From contig DBNW01000005.1 in NCBI GenBank assembly GCA_002299425.1, forward strand, positions 3,847 through 45,737: a DNA stretch of 41,891 nt, written 5' to 3'. The translations under genes were made by a program, and so were the position numbers. Positions 1 through 7,531 of this stretch are shown here, one piece after another. The notes beneath the pieces were generated by a model. That model worked only from the letters and a program-made list of their open reading frames with translations, did no database searches and was not told the origin of the DNA. This stretch comes from Methylococcaceae bacterium UBA662 (GTDB taxonomy: Bacteria; Pseudomonadota; Gammaproteobacteria; Methylococcales; Methylomonadaceae). The stretch's first letter is position 1, and the number at the start of each line of letters is the position of its first letter.

Positions 1-402
1 CGCGCCGACGACGCCACCCGCGACGTGGTCAATTGGCTGAAATGCGAGTACATGATGGACAAAATCGGCGACACCTTCGACGGCATCATCTCCGCCGTCA
101 CCTCGTTCGGATTTTTTGTCGAACTGGCCGACATTTATGTCGAGGGCTTGGTGCATATCAGCAATTTGGGTCAGGATTATTTCCACTTTGACCCGACCAG
201 CCACCGGCTCTTAGGCGAGCGCACCAACACCGTTTACCGCTTAGGCGACAGCGTGGCGGTACGCGTGGCGCGGGTGGATTTGGACGAGAAGAAAATCGAT
301 TTTGAGTTGCTGAAAAAGCAAGTGTCAATTAAGAAAGCGGAGGCAGTTACTATAACGGGTAAGCCTAAGAAGAACCGGAAGAGAAAACCTAAAAGTGGCT
401 GA
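1..402 (+). CDS. rnr: Ribonuclease R, C-terminal fragment (5' end outside window)
   Basis: This is the last 133 codons of an exoribonuclease R, a processive 3'-5' RNase that degrades structured RNA. The reading frame is open from base 1, so the start lies outside the window. The visible part holds the end of the RNB domain, then an S1 RNA-binding domain (GDTFDGIISAV, FGFFVELAD, VEGLVHIS, GDSVAVRVARVD) and a basic Lys/Arg-rich tail, as in other RNase R proteins. rnr is commonly followed by rlmB; here another gene (435-2156) has come between them. The tail is more AT-rich than the rest, so the composition change begins before the stop codon. Confidence 0.93.
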   Translation, partial: RADDATRDVVNWLKCEYMMDKIGDTFDGIISAVTSFGFFVELADIYVEGLVHISNLGQDYFHFDPTSHRLLGERTNTVYRLGDSVAVRVARVDLDEKKIDFELLKKQVSIKKAEAVTITGKPKKNRKRKPKSG

Positions 403-434
403 TGACACCTTTCCAAATAAAAGTTTAAGTTATT

Positions 435-2156
435 ATGAACAAAGAACTTTTTTTTAACGGCTACCTTGGTCGAATTGCTGAGAAATTTAAACTAACAAGA
501 ACATTCGCTTTTGAAATTTTAGCAATAGCGGCGATTTTGGATTTGAGTTTCGATGAGGTTTTTGACCACGCCTCAACTATCGTCAATGGCAGTGGCAGTA
601 ATGACGGTGGCTTTGATGGCATTTATTTGGAAGAAGATGAAGACGAAAATACCTTGCATGTATTTCAAATAAAATCATCAAGTTCTATTGGCGACAATAA
701 GATGGCAAAGTTTGTCAATGACTTCCGTACACTATTTGTTTATGGCAACACGTTGAATCTGCCATTAAATGAGAAAGTCAGCTCTGCTTTGCAGAACTAT
801 CAAAATTTAGTTAGTGCGGGGCGTGTTGTCGAAACGCGGTTATATTTTGTTTTTAATGGTGAGAAAACCGGAGACCAAAAGCCCCGTATTGATCGCCATA
901 TTGACAATACCGATAATTTTCAGGTTTTCGATAGTCAAGATTTGTACAATCAAATTGACAGCCTGGTGGCTGAAAGAAAAAAGCGCAAGCCTGTTACTTT
1001 TAGTTTTATGGCAGAGAAGTCAAATATTTCTCTACGTAGTGATCCGCAAGCACTAATTTCTTTTTCTATTCAAAACGTTAAAGCTGTTAATTTTCGACTG
1101 CCCGCGCTTGATCTGTGTAAATTGCTCGACCTAGAGCAACAGTTAAATAAGCGCATTGATACGGTATTTAGTGACAATATCCGTGGTTTTTTACGGTACA
1201 ACAAAACTAATAAGAATATTCGCGCTACTTTGTTAAGCAATGATGCTGAGTATTTTCCGTTTTTAAATAACGGCATCACAATTATTGCTGAGCGAGTAAA
1301 AATTCCAAAGGAAATGCAAGTAGGATTCTACCCGATTGAAGTAGCTAATCCGGTTATTGTCAATGGTTTACAAACCACACATGTCATTTACGATATTTAT
1401 CGACAACAGCCTTCTAAATTAGAAGGCGTTTATGTTGTGGTGCGGTTGTACGAAACAACGGAGAGTGAGTTGATCGATAAAATTACCGAGGCAACAAACA
1501 CCCAATCCCCCATTAATTTTCGCGACAAAATAAGCACTCGCCGTTTTAATGATTTCACTAAAGAAATATTTGCTAATGCGGGTATTGGCTATTTGAGCAA
1601 ACGAGGTGAAACGTTTGATAATCAGCTCAGCATATCTTTAAATAAATCGGTACACAGCGAAACTGTACTCAAATTCTGGTATGCCACTTTCCATGAACAA
1701 CCAGAACGGGCGAAAAGTTCTAAATCCAAAGTGCTTGAAGAACTTTTTGATGCTACAACCAATAAGAATAATAGCTTGTATAGTTTGTTTAATGGTAAGA
1801 AAGAGTCGCCTATATATCAGCAACTCCTTGAAACGTTTTATATCTATGATTTTGTCATTACGCAACGCCAGACCCAAAAACACGATTCTGATTTTGTTTT
1901 TTTTGCAGATGAATTGCTTGCTTATGGCGTATATAAATTAATGAAGAGAGCAGGCTCTCTCATTAAAGAGCAACTCGAGACAAATTATCAAATTGTTTAT
2001 GGCGTTATCCCAAAATGTATAGAGCGCGAGAAAACGTTAAAAGCTCAAAATAAATCAACGTATTCTCACAATGGTTATTTTAAATCTGCCAGATCACGTT
2101 TTCATTTAAGCGAAGAACTGCAATTTAGTGATGAACCCGCCGTTTTTCTTTCATAA
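435..2156 (+). CDS. AIPR-family protein (abortive-infection/phage-resistance type)
   Basis: This 573-residue protein resembles the AIPR family, first named from abortive-infection phage resistance proteins. The N-terminal part looks like a restriction-endonuclease-like fold: D61 in GGFDGI, then Q78-x-K80 in VFQIKSS, an Mrr-like D...QxK pattern. The AIPR core follows: DNIRGFLRYN near 246, FLNNGITIIAE near 276, NPVIVNGLQTTHVIYD near 305 and ITEATNTQSPINFRDK near 355. The gene is clearly more AT-rich than its neighbours and lies between rnr and rlmB with only 3 bases to rlmB, which suggests acquisition by transfer. No toxin-antitoxin partner, modification gene or phage gene adjoins it. The family call is good; activity against phage is inferred only. 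Confidence 0.85.
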   Translation: MNKELFFNGYLGRIAEKFKLTRTFAFEILAIAAILDLSFDEVFDHASTIVNGSGSNDGGFDGIYLEEDEDENTLHVFQIKSSSSIGDNKMAKFVNDFRTLFVYGNTLNLPLNEKVSSALQNYQNLVSAGRVVETRLYFVFNGEKTGDQKPRIDRHIDNTDNFQVFDSQDLYNQIDSLVAERKKRKPVTFSFMAEKSNISLRSDPQALISFSIQNVKAVNFRLPALDLCKLLDLEQQLNKRIDTVFSDNIRGFLRYNKTNKNIRATLLSNDAEYFPFLNNGITIIAERVKIPKEMQVGFYPIEVANPVIVNGLQTTHVIYDIYRQQPSKLEGVYVVVRLYETTESELIDKITEATNTQSPINFRDKISTRRFNDFTKEIFANAGIGYLSKRGETFDNQLSISLNKSVHSETVLKFWYATFHEQPERAKSSKSKVLEELFDATTNKNNSLYSLFNGKKESPIYQQLLETFYIYDFVITQRQTQKHDSDFVFFADELLAYGVYKLMKRAGSLIKEQLETNYQIVYGVIPKCIEREKTLKAQNKSTYSHNGYFKSARSRFHLSEELQFSDEPAVFLS

Positions 2157-2159
2157 TTC

Positions 2160-2909
2160 ATGAAACCCACCAAACTCTTCGGCCTTCACGCCGTGCAAGC
2201 CGCGCTGGACTATTCGCCCAAAAAGATCAACCTGGCCTGGGTGGACGCACAGCGCCAAGACAAACGCCTGCTACAGGCCATCGAAGACCTGCGCGATCTG
2301 GGCATAGAGCCGGAAAAAGCCGACCGCAAGCGCTTAGACAAGCTCGCCGACACCAACAACCACCAAGGCATTGTCATCGAAGTGGACATGCCGACCGAGC
2401 GGTCCGAACACGACTTGCAAACGGCGGTGGCAAACCTGACGGCAACGCCGTTGTTTTTGGTGCTGGACCATGTGCAAGACCCGCACAATCTGGGTGCTTG
2501 CCTGCGTACTGCCGATGCGGCCGGTGTCCACGGCGTGATTGTCACCAAGGACAACGCCGCCGGCATCACCCCGGTGGTCTGCAAAGTCGCTTGCGGCGCG
2601 GCGGAAACCGTGCCCGTCTATCAGGTGACCAATTTGGCCAGAACCTTGCGCTGGTTGAAAGAGCAGGGCGTTTGGGTGGTGGGCGCGGCGGACGATGCCG
2701 AACAGACTGCGTTCCAGGCCGACCTTAACCTGCCGCTGGCCTTGGTGCTGGGCGCGGAAGGTGCCGGGTTGCGCCGCCTGACCCGCGAGCAGTGTGATTG
2801 GCTAATCCGATTGCCGATGCTGGGCAAAGTGGAAAGCCTGAACGTGTCGGTGGCGGCGGGCGTGCTGCTGTATGAAACCGTGCGCCAACGGATGACGGCG
2901 AAACAATGA
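2160..2909 (+). CDS. rlmB: 23S rRNA (guanosine-2'-O-)-methyltransferase RlmB
   Basis: A SPOUT-class methyltransferase of 249 residues, close to the family's usual length. It is expected to methylate the 2'-O of G2251 in the 23S rRNA P-loop using S-adenosylmethionine. An N-terminal substrate-binding domain (FGLHAVQAAL; NNHQGIVIEV) is followed by the trefoil-knot catalytic domain with LDHVQDPHNLGACLRTAD, VLGAEGAGLRRLT and LPMLGKVESLNVSVAAGV, the three SPOUT motifs. It overlaps ccmA by an ATGA junction, so translation is probably coupled. The usual rnr-rlmB pairing is broken by the upstream AIPR gene. Confidence 0.95.
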   Translation: MKPTKLFGLHAVQAALDYSPKKINLAWVDAQRQDKRLLQAIEDLRDLGIEPEKADRKRLDKLADTNNHQGIVIEVDMPTERSEHDLQTAVANLTATPLFLVLDHVQDPHNLGACLRTADAAGVHGVIVTKDNAAGITPVVCKVACGAAETVPVYQVTNLARTLRWLKEQGVWVVGAADDAEQTAFQADLNLPLALVLGAEGAGLRRLTREQCDWLIRLPMLGKVESLNVSVAAGVLLYETVRQRMTAKQ

Positions 2910-3520
2910 ACGGGCAGCACTTGACCGGCAGCGGTTTGTCTTGCATCCGTGATGACCGGGTGTTGTTTGAGGGCTTGGACTTTAGCGTCGGCAACGGCGA
3001 AGCCTTGCTGCTGGAAGGCAAAAACGGCAGCGGCAAGACCTCGCTGCTGCGGATTATCTGTGGCTTTCGCGACCCGGATGCCGGGCAAGTGCAGTGGTGC
3101 GGGGCGGCTCTCAACAGCGGCGATTATTATGCCGACATGGCGTATATCGGGCATTTGGACGGCATCAAAAAAGAATTGACCGTGCTGGAAAACCTGAACG
3201 TTGCGTTGGCCTTAGCGCAAGCCGGCAGCCATTCAATCGACGCAGCCTTAGAACGGGTGCGCCTGACCGGCTACGACCATGCGTTGGTGCAAACTTTGTC
3301 CGCCGGGCAAAAACGCCGGTTGTCGTTGGCGCGGCTGCTGGTGACGAAAAAACGCCTCTGGGTGTTGGACGAGCCGTTCACCGCATTGGACAAGCACGGC
3401 ATCGCGTTGACGCAGGCGTTAATGGCCGAACACTGCGCCGCTGGCGGCCTGATCGTGCTGACTTCACACCATGACTTAAACCTGCACCGCGTTACCGTGC
3501 AACGCATCGCTTTGTCCTAA
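2906..3520 (+). CDS. ccmA: Cytochrome c maturation ABC transporter ATP-binding protein CcmA
   Basis: ATPase subunit of the CcmABCD system, which releases haem-loaded CcmE during System I cytochrome c biogenesis. The 204-residue protein has Walker A GKNGSGKTS (38-46), the ABC signature LSAGQKRRLSLARLL, Walker B LWVLDEP and a switch histidine in LTSHHDL, and matches CcmA in length. The stop codon overlaps the ccmB start (TAATG). The rest of the usual ccm cluster (ccmC-I) does not follow here, so it would have to lie elsewhere in the genome. Confidence 0.92.
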   Translation: MNGQHLTGSGLSCIRDDRVLFEGLDFSVGNGEALLLEGKNGSGKTSLLRIICGFRDPDAGQVQWCGAALNSGDYYADMAYIGHLDGIKKELTVLENLNVALALAQAGSHSIDAALERVRLTGYDHALVQTLSAGQKRRLSLARLLVTKKRLWVLDEPFTALDKHGIALTQALMAEHCAAGGLIVLTSHHDLNLHRVTVQRIALS

Positions 3521-4194
3521 TGCCCTTAAGCCGCGCTTTTTTTGCCATTGTCCGCCGCGATCTGCTGCTGGCCTTGCGCCGCCGCTCGGAAATCGCCAAC
3601 CCGCTGCTGTTTTTCGTGCTGGTGATCAGCTTGTTTCCGTTAGGTCTAGGTGCTAGGCCGCAGTTATTGCAAGCCATCGCCCCCGGCATCATCTGGGTGT
3701 CGGCGTTGCTGGCGGCGCTGTTGTCGTTAGACAGCCTGTTCCGCTCCGACTTCGACGACGGCTCGCTGGAACAAATGCTGCTTAGCCCGCATCCGACCTC
3801 GGTGTTGGTGCTGGCAAAAATCACCGCGCACTGGCTGGTCACCGGCCTGCCGTTATTGTTGATTGCGCCGTTGCTGGCTGTTTTTTTAGGCATGCCGCAA
3901 GCCGCCATCGGCGTGCTGTTGCTGACGTTACTGTTGGGCACGCCCGTTTTAAGCCTGGTGGGTGCTATCGGCGTGGCCTTGACCGTGGGCCTTAGGCGCG
4001 GCGGCATGATCTTGTCGCTGCTGGTGCTGCCCTTGTATGTGCCGGTGCTGATTTTTGCCGGCAATGCCGTGGCCATGGCCAGCTTAGGTTTACCGATAAC
4101 CGCGCAAATTAATATCTTGATTGCCTTGCTGCTACTGGCCTTAGTGCTGGCGCCGTGGCCTGCGGCGGCGGCGTTGAAAATGAGCGTCAACTGA
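3520..4194 (+). CDS. ccmB: Haem exporter permease CcmB
   Basis: Integral membrane partner of CcmA in cytochrome c maturation. The protein of 224 residues has about six hydrophobic segments and the family hallmarks FFAIVRRDLLLALRRRSE, NPLLFFVLVISLFPLGLG, LFRSDFDDGSLEQMLLSP and LSLLVLPLYVPVLIFA. It starts at the ATG that overlaps the ccmA stop. No ccmC follows: after the stop there are about 170 bases without a convincing gene, then convergent ubiA. Confidence 0.92.
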   Translation: MPLSRAFFAIVRRDLLLALRRRSEIANPLLFFVLVISLFPLGLGARPQLLQAIAPGIIWVSALLAALLSLDSLFRSDFDDGSLEQMLLSPHPTSVLVLAKITAHWLVTGLPLLLIAPLLAVFLGMPQAAIGVLLLTLLLGTPVLSLVGAIGVALTVGLRRGGMILSLLVLPLYVPVLIFAGNAVAMASLGLPITAQINILIALLLLALVLAPWPAAAALKMSVN

Positions 4195-4364
4195 AACCAA
4201 ACTGAGCCGTGCCGCCAGGGTCGCTGCGTGGTCGTGTCAACAGGCAAGCGACGTTTGATGCAGGTTATGAAGCCTGCCGAGGCAGCCGGGATTGGAGCAG
4301 AAAAAATTGCCCATGTGGCACGGTTGAGGTCCGAGGGCTTGCCGCTTTGTTGCAATGCGTTTAC

Positions 4365-5225
4365 CTACCATGCGCTGGCGTAATTAAGCCAAACCCCCGC
4401 AAACACCGCTAAGCCAAACCCGTTGTTGTTCAAAAAAGCCTGCATACACAAGGCTTTGTCACGGCTAACAAGTAGTTTCTGTTGGTACGCCGAAAAACCC
4501 GCTGCAACCAACAAGCCCAGGTAGTAAGGCCACTGCAAGTGCGCCATCTGCCCGACTGCCGCCAACAAACCCAGGATAATAATCTGCAAAATGGCCATGA
4601 TTTTTCGATCGTGTTCGCCAAACCATATGGCCGTTGATTTGACGCCGATTTTTAGGTCGTCGTCCTTATCGACCATCGCATACATGGTGTCATACACCAA
4701 AGCCCATAGCAGCACCGCCAGATACATCACCCAGGCCAGCGCGGGGATGCTGTTGGTTTGCGCGGCGAAAGCCATCGGCACGGCCCAACCAAAAGCCATG
4801 CCCAAGTAAGCCTGTGGCAAATGGGTGTGGCGCTTCATGAACGGGTAGCTAGCGGCCAGAAACGCACCGATGAACGACAGCAAAACGGTGTAGCGGTTCA
4901 TCAACAGTACCAATGCAAAGGCCGTCAAAACTAGCGCAGCGAAAACCCGCAGGGCTTCTTTCGGGGCAACCTTGCCCGCAGCAATGGGGCGGGTCTTAGT
5001 GCGTTCTACATGCGGGTCAAAATTGCGGTCGGCGTAATCGTTGATAACACAGCCAGCTGCCCGCATCAACACCACACCCAATACAAACACCGCCACTACC
5101 AAGGTATCCGGCGTGCCGTCCCCGGCCACCCACAGTGCCCAAAGCGTGGGCCAGAGCAGGATCAAAATGCCAATGGGCCGGTGGAAACGTGCCAACAGCC
5201 AGTATTGCTTTAATTTTTCCATCAT
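4365..5225 (-). CDS. ubiA: 4-hydroxybenzoate polyprenyltransferase UbiA
   Basis: Membrane prenyltransferase that attaches the polyprenyl tail to 4-hydroxybenzoate in ubiquinone synthesis. It has 286 residues, typical for UbiA, with eight to nine hydrophobic helices. Both Mg-prenyl-diphosphate motifs are visible: NDYADRNFDPHVERTKTRP in the first half and DTMYAMVDKDDDLKIGVKS in the second. It is transcribed alone, convergent with ccmB. In many gammaproteobacteria ubiC precedes it, but here the upstream 260 bases hold no gene on this strand. Confidence 0.95.
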   Translation of the reverse strand: MMEKLKQYWLLARFHRPIGILILLWPTLWALWVAGDGTPDTLVVAVFVLGVVLMRAAGCVINDYADRNFDPHVERTKTRPIAAGKVAPKEALRVFAALVLTAFALVLLMNRYTVLLSFIGAFLAASYPFMKRHTHLPQAYLGMAFGWAVPMAFAAQTNSIPALAWVMYLAVLLWALVYDTMYAMVDKDDDLKIGVKSTAIWFGEHDRKIMAILQIIILGLLAAVGQMAHLQWPYYLGLLVAAGFSAYQQKLLVSRDKALCMQAFLNNNGFGLAVFAGVWLNYASAW

Positions 5226-5394
5226 CGGTTCATGGTTTGAATTTTGTTGGTGGTATTATAGCCATTTGTTTTTAATGGGTTGTGCGCCATGACGGCGATT
5301 GTCTAGCCTAACTCCCTCGTCAAGTACCCGAGGAATTGGCTGAAATTTTACCTAAACCGGGCCTAGAACCCCGAAGCTTCCTACAAAAAAAGAA

Positions 5395-5444
5395 CCCGCC
5401 TGCAAAAAATGGGTAAGCTCTTTTGTAAGGGCTTACCTGGCGGG
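5395..5444 (+). promoter_or_regulatory. Two-tier inverted repeat in the leader of the wrbA-like gene
   Basis: Nested complementary arms: CCCGCC (5395-5400) pairs with GGCGGG (5439-5444), and inside them GGTAAGC (5412-5418) pairs with GCTTACC (5431-5437) around a 12-base loop. The structure ends 43 bases before the ATG at 5488. There is no T-run after it, so it is not a canonical terminator. It could be an mRNA leader structure or an operator. I do not recognise a known riboswitch. Confidence 0.45.
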
Positions 5445-5487
5445 AGGCGATACTTAAAAGCACGAGAACATCACTTAAGAAACCCTC

Positions 5488-6078
5488 ATGACCAACATTT
5501 TAATCCTTTATTTTTCCCGGCACGGTGCAACGTGCGAATTGGCTTGCCAAATTGCCCACGGGGTCGAATCCGTACCCAATGTAGAGGCTAAGCTGAGGAC
5601 AGTCCCCGACGTGTCTACGGTTTGCGAGCAAGTCGCACCGTCAATTCCCGCCGAGGGTAGCCCTTATGCCAGCCTGGATGATTTACGCCAGTGTGATGGC
5701 TTAGCCTTAGGCAGCCCCACTCATTTTGGCAACATGGCGGCACCCTTGAAACAGTTCCTCGATACCACCACGCCACTTTGGTTTGCCGGTAGCCTGACCG
5801 GCAAACCGGCGGCCGTGTTCACCGCTACCGGCAGCATGCACGGCGGTCAGGAAAGCACGTTGCTGAGCATGATGCTGCCCCTGCTGCACCACGGCATGGT
5901 TTTGCTGGGCATCCCTTATACCGAACAGGCTCTGCGCGAGACCGTTACCGGCGGTAGCCCCTACGGTGCCAGCCATTGGGCTATGGAGAGCCATGGGTTG
6001 AGCGGGCATGAAAAAAAGCTCTGCTTTGCGCTGGGTGCTCGCCTAGCCCGAACAGCTTTAAAATTAAAAACAGCATGA
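5488..6078 (+). CDS. WrbA-type NAD(P)H:quinone oxidoreductase / flavodoxin-fold protein
   Basis: A 196-residue flavodoxin-like protein expected to bind FMN and reduce quinones by two electrons, protecting against redox cycling. Near the N-terminus, ILYFSRHGATCELA (about residues 5-18) is the FMN phosphate loop. LALGSPTHFGNMAAPLKQFLD and FTATGSMHGGQEST are WrbA-family flavin-contact segments, and the length matches WrbA. Its stop overlaps the next start (ATGA), so it is the first gene of a small operon with the DUF2069 gene and hda. Confidence 0.88.
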   Translation: MTNILILYFSRHGATCELACQIAHGVESVPNVEAKLRTVPDVSTVCEQVAPSIPAEGSPYASLDDLRQCDGLALGSPTHFGNMAAPLKQFLDTTTPLWFAGSLTGKPAAVFTATGSMHGGQESTLLSMMLPLLHHGMVLLGIPYTEQALRETVTGGSPYGASHWAMESHGLSGHEKKLCFALGARLARTALKLKTA

Positions 6079-6425
6079 AGCACATTGCCCCGGCGTTTTT
6101 TCATGCCTTGGCAGTGACCGGCTTTGTTGGGTTGTTTGCCTTACTGATGCTGTGGCCGACAGTCTTGTCACCGGTAACAAACTTTCCGGTGGCGTGGATT
6201 TTGCTGGTTTCTGTCACGCCGCTTTTATTGCCGATGCGCGGCTTGCTGGCTAAACGCCCTAAAGCCTGCGCCTGGGCGGCCTACATCAGTTTGGCTTATT
6301 TTATTCACGGCAGTGTTGAAGCGTACAGCAACCCGGCACAACGGCCTTACGCTCTGTTGGAGGTCGTGTTCAGCCTGCTGCTGTTTTTTGGCGCAGCCTT
6401 GTATTTGCGTACCCGCAATCACTGA
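6075..6425 (+). CDS. DUF2069 inner-membrane protein
   Basis: Small membrane protein of 116 residues with four predicted helices: FFHALAVTGFVGLFALLMLW, WILLVSVTPLLLPM, AWAAYISLAYFIHGSVEAY and LLEVVFSLLLFFGAALYL. The pattern, with a conserved FIHGSVEAY stretch, fits the DUF2069 family, whose function is not established. In gammaproteobacteria this family is often found next to wrbA-like and hda-like genes, as here. Start and stop overlap or nearly touch the neighbours, supporting co-transcription. Confidence 0.85.
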   Translation: MKHIAPAFFHALAVTGFVGLFALLMLWPTVLSPVTNFPVAWILLVSVTPLLLPMRGLLAKRPKACAWAAYISLAYFIHGSVEAYSNPAQRPYALLEVVFSLLLFFGAALYLRTRNH

Positions 6426-6432
6426 GCACCGC

Positions 6433-7137
6433 ATGGCCGAACAAATTCCCCTGGCATTTGAATTTGGTGTTAACCAAACATTTGACGGTTTTTTCCTAGG
6501 CGGCAATGCCGAAACCATCTGCCACCTGCAACACAGTGCCGAAGGCAGGGGTGAGCCGTTTATTTTTCTTTGGGGTGCTCGCGGCTTGGGCAAAAGTCAT
6601 TTATTGCAGGCCTGCTGCCAACACGCGCACCAACGCGGACGCACGGTTTTCTATTTCGCTTTTGCCAAGGTAAATTTACCTGACCCTGCTTTGTTGCTTG
6701 GCTTAGATGAGTTCGACTTGGTTTGTTTGGACGACATCGGCACTTTGGCAGGCGAAGCCGATTGGGAATTAGCGTTATTCCATTTTTATAACCGACACCA
6801 AGCGTGCGCCCGGCGGCTGTTGTTGTCGGCAGAATGCCCGCCCGAACAACTGCCCATCCAACTGCCTGACCTAAAAACCCGGTTGAATGGGGGGTTAACA
6901 CTAAGGTTAAAGCCCTTGCCGGACGCTGACAAAATTGAGGTTTTGATGCTGAAAGCCAAGCAACTGGGCTTTGAACTATCGCCACAAGTCGGCCACTTTT
7001 TGTTGACGCGATGCCACCGCGACCTAGCCTCTTTATGGGCTTTGCTGGCCCAACTGGACCAGGCCTCGCTGGCGGCGCAGCGCAAGCTGACCGTACCTTT
7101 TTTAAAACAGATTCTTAGTGGCCGTCATGATGTATAA
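6433..7137 (+). CDS. hda: DnaA inactivator Hda
   Basis: AAA+ protein related to DnaA domain III. With the beta clamp it stimulates hydrolysis of DnaA-bound ATP and so limits re-initiation of replication. I start it at the ATG at 6433 (MAEQIPLAFE, 234 residues) because this gives the expected length and the N-terminal QIPLAFEF clamp-binding type motif; upstream in-frame codons lie inside the DUF2069 gene. Walker A is GARGLGKSHLL (48-58). The Walker B acidic pair is in LVCLDDIG (D100, D101). RLNGGLTLRLKPLPDADK matches the sensor region of Hda. Confidence 0.92.
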   Translation: MAEQIPLAFEFGVNQTFDGFFLGGNAETICHLQHSAEGRGEPFIFLWGARGLGKSHLLQACCQHAHQRGRTVFYFAFAKVNLPDPALLLGLDEFDLVCLDDIGTLAGEADWELALFHFYNRHQACARRLLLSAECPPEQLPIQLPDLKTRLNGGLTLRLKPLPDADKIEVLMLKAKQLGFELSPQVGHFLLTRCHRDLASLWALLAQLDQASLAAQRKLTVPFLKQILSGRHDV

Positions 7138-7202
7138 CATACCGAATAACGGATGTTACGCAGAGCGTCATGGTTTTTGGGTTGGGTTTTAAAGATAGGG
7201 GA

Positions 7203-7279
7203 TGGCGCGCCCGAGAGGATTCGAACCTCTGACCTCAGCCTCCGGAGGGCTGCGCTCTATCCAGCTGAGCTACGGGCGC
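7203..7279 (-). tRNA. tRNA-Arg (anticodon CCG)
   Basis: Read on the minus strand, the 74 bases fold as a full cloverleaf: acceptor GCGCCCG/CGGGCGC, D stem GCTC/GAGC, anticodon stem CAGCC/GGCTG around loop CTCCGGA, and T arm AGAGG-TTCGAAT-CCTCT with discriminator G. The three loop bases at 34-36 are CCG, which reads CGG (Arg). The 3' CCA is encoded (7203-7205). It sits alone between hda and a large membrane-protein gene, on the opposite strand to both. Confidence 0.97.
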
Positions 7280-7531
7280 GTAATGGTATTTTTTTTAGGT
7301 TTTGCAGAGTGCTTAGCTGACCGGCTTAGATTGCCGCCTAGCCATTTTTGTCAGAATGGCGAGCCGGTTATTCTAGCTTAGGCCAGGCAAAAAAACGACT
7401 GATTATTTGCTTTTCCAGCGGGCAGGTAGGCAGGCGCGCTGACCTAGGCGCCGACTGCCTGTTTTAGAATGTGCTGTGCTTGAAGTGAGGCCATGCTGCG
7501 GTGGCTGGCCAGCATTAACCAGGGGAATACC

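Noticed and set aside
3492..4355. Long minus-strand open frame across ccmB
   Set aside because: It lies antisense to ccmB, which has clear family motifs; the translation is Ser/Thr/Ala-rich with no recognisable domain.
4209..4412. Plus-strand ORF after ccmB, and a shorter frame there ending near 4383
   Set aside because: No known motif and it overlaps the ubiA end; a chance frame in about 170 bases of gap.
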